Source: Pedococcus_A sp963730585 (GTDB taxonomy: Bacteria; Actinomycetota; Actinomycetes; Actinomycetales; Dermatophilaceae). From it: 64,000 nt of DNA. The number at the start of each line of letters is the position of its first letter. Positions within the stretch are counted from its first letter, which is position 1. The stretch spans positions 1 to 64,000 of the forward strand of contig CAVSSL010000014.1 of assembly GCA_963730585.1 (NCBI GenBank), in the 5' to 3' direction. Shown here piece by piece: positions 61,365 to 64,000 of the stretch. Both the position numbers and the translations under genes were made by a program. The notes under the pieces are model-generated. The model had not been told where the DNA came from. It did no database searches and worked only from the letters and a program-made list of their open reading frames with translations.

Positions 61365-62243
61365 ATGGCCGATGCGCAGACCTCCGAGTCCCAGTTCGCC
61401 GAGTACGCCCACCCCGAGCGCCTGGTCTCCACCGAGTGGCTGGCGAACCAGCTCGAGGCCGGGAACCCCGACGGCGTCGTCGTGCTGGAGTCCGACGAGG
61501 ACGTCCTGCTCTACGACACCGGGCACATCCCCGGCTCGCTGAAGCTCGACTGGCACCAGGACCTCAACGACCAGCTGACCCGCGACTACGTCGACGGGGA
61601 GCAGTTCGCCAAGGTCATGTCGGCGCGCGGGATCGGCCGCGACACGACCGTCGTGATCTACGGCGACAAGAACAACTGGTGGGCCGCCTACGCGCTGTGG
61701 GTCATGACCCTGTTCGGCCACGAGGACGTCCGCCTGCTCGACGGCGGCCGCGCGAAGTGGATCGCCGAGGGCCGTGAGCTCACGAAGGACGTCCCCACGC
61801 CGCAGCCGGCCGACTACCCCGTCGTCGAGCGCGTCGACGCCCCGATCCGCGCCTTCAAGGACGACGTGCTGGCCCACCTCGGCCAGCCGCTGGTCGACGT
61901 CCGCTCCCCCGGGGAGTACTCCGGCGAGCTGCTCCACATGCCCGACTACCCGCAGGAGGGTGCCATGCGCGGCGGGCACATCCCGGGTGCCAGGTCGGTG
62001 CCGTGGGCCCGTGCCGCGAACGAGGACGGCACCTTCAAGTCGCGCGGCGAGCTCGAGGCCATCTACCTGCAGGAGCAGGGCCTCGAGCCCCAGGAGCCGG
62101 TCGTGGCCTACTGCCGCATCGGCGAGCGCTCGTCGCACACCTGGTTCGTGCTGACGCACCTGCTCGGCTTCGACAACGTCCGCAACTACGACGGCTCGTG
62201 GACCGAGTGGGGCAACGCCGTGCGCGTGCCGGTGGAGAGGTGA
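61365..62243 (+). CDS. Thiosulfate/3-mercaptopyruvate sulfurtransferase (rhodanese)
   Basis: 292 residues with two rhodanese domains. The first is inactive-type (LESDEDVLLYDTGHIPGSLKLDW), and the second has the catalytic Cys250 in VVAYCRIGERSSHTWFVL after the conserved RGGHIPGARSVPW. It transfers sulfane sulfur to an acceptor. It is followed seven bases later by sufE, so the pair probably delivers sulfur for Fe-S assembly or thiolation. Confidence 0.93.
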   Translation: MADAQTSESQFAEYAHPERLVSTEWLANQLEAGNPDGVVVLESDEDVLLYDTGHIPGSLKLDWHQDLNDQLTRDYVDGEQFAKVMSARGIGRDTTVVIYGDKNNWWAAYALWVMTLFGHEDVRLLDGGRAKWIAEGRELTKDVPTPQPADYPVVERVDAPIRAFKDDVLAHLGQPLVDVRSPGEYSGELLHMPDYPQEGAMRGGHIPGARSVPWARAANEDGTFKSRGELEAIYLQEQGLEPQEPVVAYCRIGERSSHTWFVLTHLLGFDNVRNYDGSWTEWGNAVRVPVER

Positions 62244-62250
62244 CGCGCCC

Positions 62251-62724
62251 GTGACCGCCGCTGTCGACACCACCGGTCTCCCCGCCGCCCTCGCGGAGAT
62301 CGCCGAGGACTTCGCCGAACTGCCTGTGGCAGAACGGCTTCAGCTCCTGCTCGAGTTCAGTGAGGAGCTGCCCGAGCTGCCGGAGCGGTATGCCGGTGCG
62401 CCCGAGAAGATGGAACAGGTGCACGAGTGCCAGTCGCCGCTGTTCCTGACGGTCGAGGTCGACGAGGAGTCGGCCACCGAGCCCGGCCAGCGGGTCGTCT
62501 CGCTGTTCTTCTCGGCCCCGGCCGAGGCACCGACGACCCGCGGTTTCGCCGGCATCCTGCACCAGGGCCTCGACCAGCTCACCGTCGACGAGATCCTCGC
62601 CGTGCCCGAGGACGCGCCCTACCGCTTCTCGCTCGCCGAGGCGGTCTCCCCGCTGCGGCTGCGCGGCATGGTGGGCATGCTCAGCCGCATCAAGCGGCAG
62701 CTCGCGCTGAAGACCCGGGCCTGA
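62251..62724 (+). CDS. sufE: SufE-family sulfur acceptor
   Basis: 157 residues. The acceptor Cys60 is in QVHECQSPLFL, the usual SufE loop, flanked by EKM and VDEESATEPG. GFAGILHQGL and SPLRLRGMVGMLSRIKRQL are family blocks. It collects persulfide sulfur; the rhodanese upstream is a likely donor, as no cysteine desulfurase lies nearby. A GTATGCCG motif at 62388 falls in ERYAGAPEK, with Tyr as TAT. Confidence 0.93.
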   Translation: MTAAVDTTGLPAALAEIAEDFAELPVAERLQLLLEFSEELPELPERYAGAPEKMEQVHECQSPLFLTVEVDEESATEPGQRVVSLFFSAPAEAPTTRGFAGILHQGLDQLTVDEILAVPEDAPYRFSLAEAVSPLRLRGMVGMLSRIKRQLALKTRA

Positions 62725-62731
62725 GCGGCCG

Positions 62732-64000
62732 GTGACGGCCAGCCCCGACGCGGCCCGCCCACCCCGCGTCGCGGTGGTGGCCGCACCCTCGTCGCCGCGG
62801 GGACCGTCGCTGCTCGCCGTCGTCGGTGAGGGCCTGGCGCAGACCGGCTCGGCCGAGGAGGTGGCCGCCCTCGTCGACCGCCTCGAGCGGGAGCAGTCGC
62901 CGCGCTGGACGTGGTGGTCGGCGGCACACGACGCGAGGCCGCTCGTCGCGGCGCGGCTGCCGCTGGCCCGCTGCTGGGACGTCGCCGAGGCGCACCGGCT
63001 GCTCGCCGGCGGGTGGGAGGCCACGCCGCAGCTCGCCTGGGCCCGCGCCCGGCGGCTGGACGCCGCCACCCTTCCCGCGGCCTCGGCCGGCGACCTGTTC
63101 GACTTCGGCGACGACGTCGACGACTTCGGTGACGACGCGGACGACGGTGACGACGCGAACGGAACGCGCGGCCCGGACGACCCGGTCCGACCCGACGGCT
63201 ACCTGCGGCCCGACGCCGGCTCCCCCGCCTGGCCCCTCACCCCCGACCGGCTGGTCGCGTGGGCACGCGCGGCGCTGGACTGCGCGGCGGCGCAGGAGAC
63301 GGCCCTGGCAGAGCTCGGCCCCCGCGCCGTGGCCACCGCCCACTCCGAGTCGGCCGCCGCCCTGCTCTGCGTCGAGCTCGAACGCGACGGCCTGCCCCTG
63401 GACCGCGCGGCCGCCGAGCGCCTCATCACCGAGGCGGCCGGGCCCAGGCCGAGGGACGAGCGGCACGCCCGCGAGGTGCGCGCCGAACGGGACGCCCTCG
63501 TGCTGCGGCACACACCGGGGCGGGAGCACACCGACCTGCGCAACCCGCTGCAGGTGCGCGAGCTGCTCCTGGGCGTGGGCGTCGACGTGCCCAACACCCG
63601 CAAGGGCGTGCTGGCGCCGTTCCGCGACACCCACCCGGTCGTCGCCGCACTGCTGGAGTGGCGCAGGGACGAGCGCATCGCCACGACCTACGGGTACGCC
63701 TGGCTGGAGTCGCACGTCGGCCCGGACGACCGGCTGCGCGGCACCTGGACCGCGTGCGACGGCGCCGCCGGACGCATGACGGCCCAGAACGGGCTGCACA
63801 ACCTGCCGGCGTCGCTGCGCCCCGCCGTCGCCGCGCACCCCGGCCACGTGATCGTGCGCGCCGACCTCGGCCAGATCGAACCCCGGGTGCTGGCCGCCGT
63901 GTCCGGCGACCGCGCCTTCGCTGCCGCGACGCGCTCGGACGACCTCTACGCCCCGGTCGCGCACACGCTCGGCGTCGAGCGGGCCGTGGCGAAGGTCGCG
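62732..64000 (+). CDS. Bifunctional 3'-5' exonuclease/DNA polymerase (Pol I-like), partial
   Basis: 423 codons are visible, cut by the window edge. The N-terminal part (VAVVAAPSSPRGPSLLAVVGEG, PRWTWWSAAHDARPLVAARLPLARCWDVAEAHRLLAGG) resembles a degenerate exonuclease domain lacking the usual catalytic acidic set. An acidic insert (DLFDFGDDVDDFGDDADDGDD) interrupts it. The polymerase begins at RMTAQNGLHNLPASLRP and motif A, VRADLGQIEPRVLAAVSGD. It is a shorter actinobacterial PolA paralogue with no 5' nuclease domain. GTG 62732 follows the sufE stop by seven bases. Confidence 0.85.
   Translation, partial: MTASPDAARPPRVAVVAAPSSPRGPSLLAVVGEGLAQTGSAEEVAALVDRLEREQSPRWTWWSAAHDARPLVAARLPLARCWDVAEAHRLLAGGWEATPQLAWARARRLDAATLPAASAGDLFDFGDDVDDFGDDADDGDDANGTRGPDDPVRPDGYLRPDAGSPAWPLTPDRLVAWARAALDCAAAQETALAELGPRAVATAHSESAAALLCVELERDGLPLDRAAAERLITEAAGPRPRDERHAREVRAERDALVLRHTPGREHTDLRNPLQVRELLLGVGVDVPNTRKGVLAPFRDTHPVVAALLEWRRDERIATTYGYAWLESHVGPDDRLRGTWTACDGAAGRMTAQNGLHNLPASLRPAVAAHPGHVIVRADLGQIEPRVLAAVSGDRAFAAATRSDDLYAPVAHTLGVERAVAKVA

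Overview
The window is a high-G+C actinobacterial chromosome segment. The combination of a complete dcw division/murein cluster, wag31/divIVA, sepF, a principal sigma factor with a Lys/Ala-rich N-terminus, a SAM-IV riboswitch in front of metX and many leaderless genes points to Micrococcales, most likely a member of the Intrasporangiaceae. This placement is an inference from gene content and protein style, not from a marker search.

Layout. 1-4896 is a 2.44-kb module present twice in tandem: an SAM methyltransferase, a broken GrpB-like gene and an APH-fold kinase. 4981-8000 is a run of small, separately transcribed accessory genes, most of which look leaderless. 8048-9785 is a YciI/ECF42-type sigma pair with a frameshift. 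9915-18653 holds three SpoIIE-type phosphatases, an APH-fold kinase with a frameshifted tail, and a ribosome hibernation factor with a DosR-like box. 18782-25857 carries oligopeptidase B, dnaE and rluD. 25854-47939 is the dcw region, all on the minus strand: lspA, a DksA-like protein with a histone-H1-like tail, divIVA, yggT, sepF, yggS, pgeF, ftsZ, ftsQ, murC, murG, ftsW, murD, mraY, murF, murE, ftsI, ftsL, rsmH, mraZ. It is chained by 4-bp start/stop overlaps. 48322-53057 is a divergent moxR/DUF58/transglutaminase operon. 53068-62724 holds a secreted DUF1906/FG-GAP protein (frameshifted), sigA, a universal stress protein, metX, DUF4192, DUF1232, EcsC, a rhodanese and sufE. A Pol I-like gene runs off the right edge.

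How it works together. The dcw block makes lipid II (MurE, MurF, MraY, MurD, MurG, MurC), flips or polymerises it at the septum (FtsW, FtsI, FtsL, FtsQ) and organises the ring and poles (FtsZ, SepF, DivIVA). MraZ and RsmH sit at the promoter-proximal end. Three AGTGG direct repeats 10 bp apart lie in front of mraZ, and a similar pair faces moxR, so MraZ may control both directions.

The most unusual signal is not a gene. The 8-mer GTATGCCG (or its complement CGGCATAC) occurs 28 times, equally on both strands. It forces rare codons inside genes, is concentrated in intergenic DNA, and forms inverted pairs in terminator-like hairpins. This is the signature of a DNA-uptake-sequence-like dispersed repeat, which I do not know to be described for this group. 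It is nearly absent from the first 19 kb, where the accessory genes are.

Four reading frames look interrupted by single bases (GrpB copy 1, the ECF sigma factor, the APH-fold kinase at 13.3-14.3 kb, the FG-GAP protein). Some may be assembly errors.
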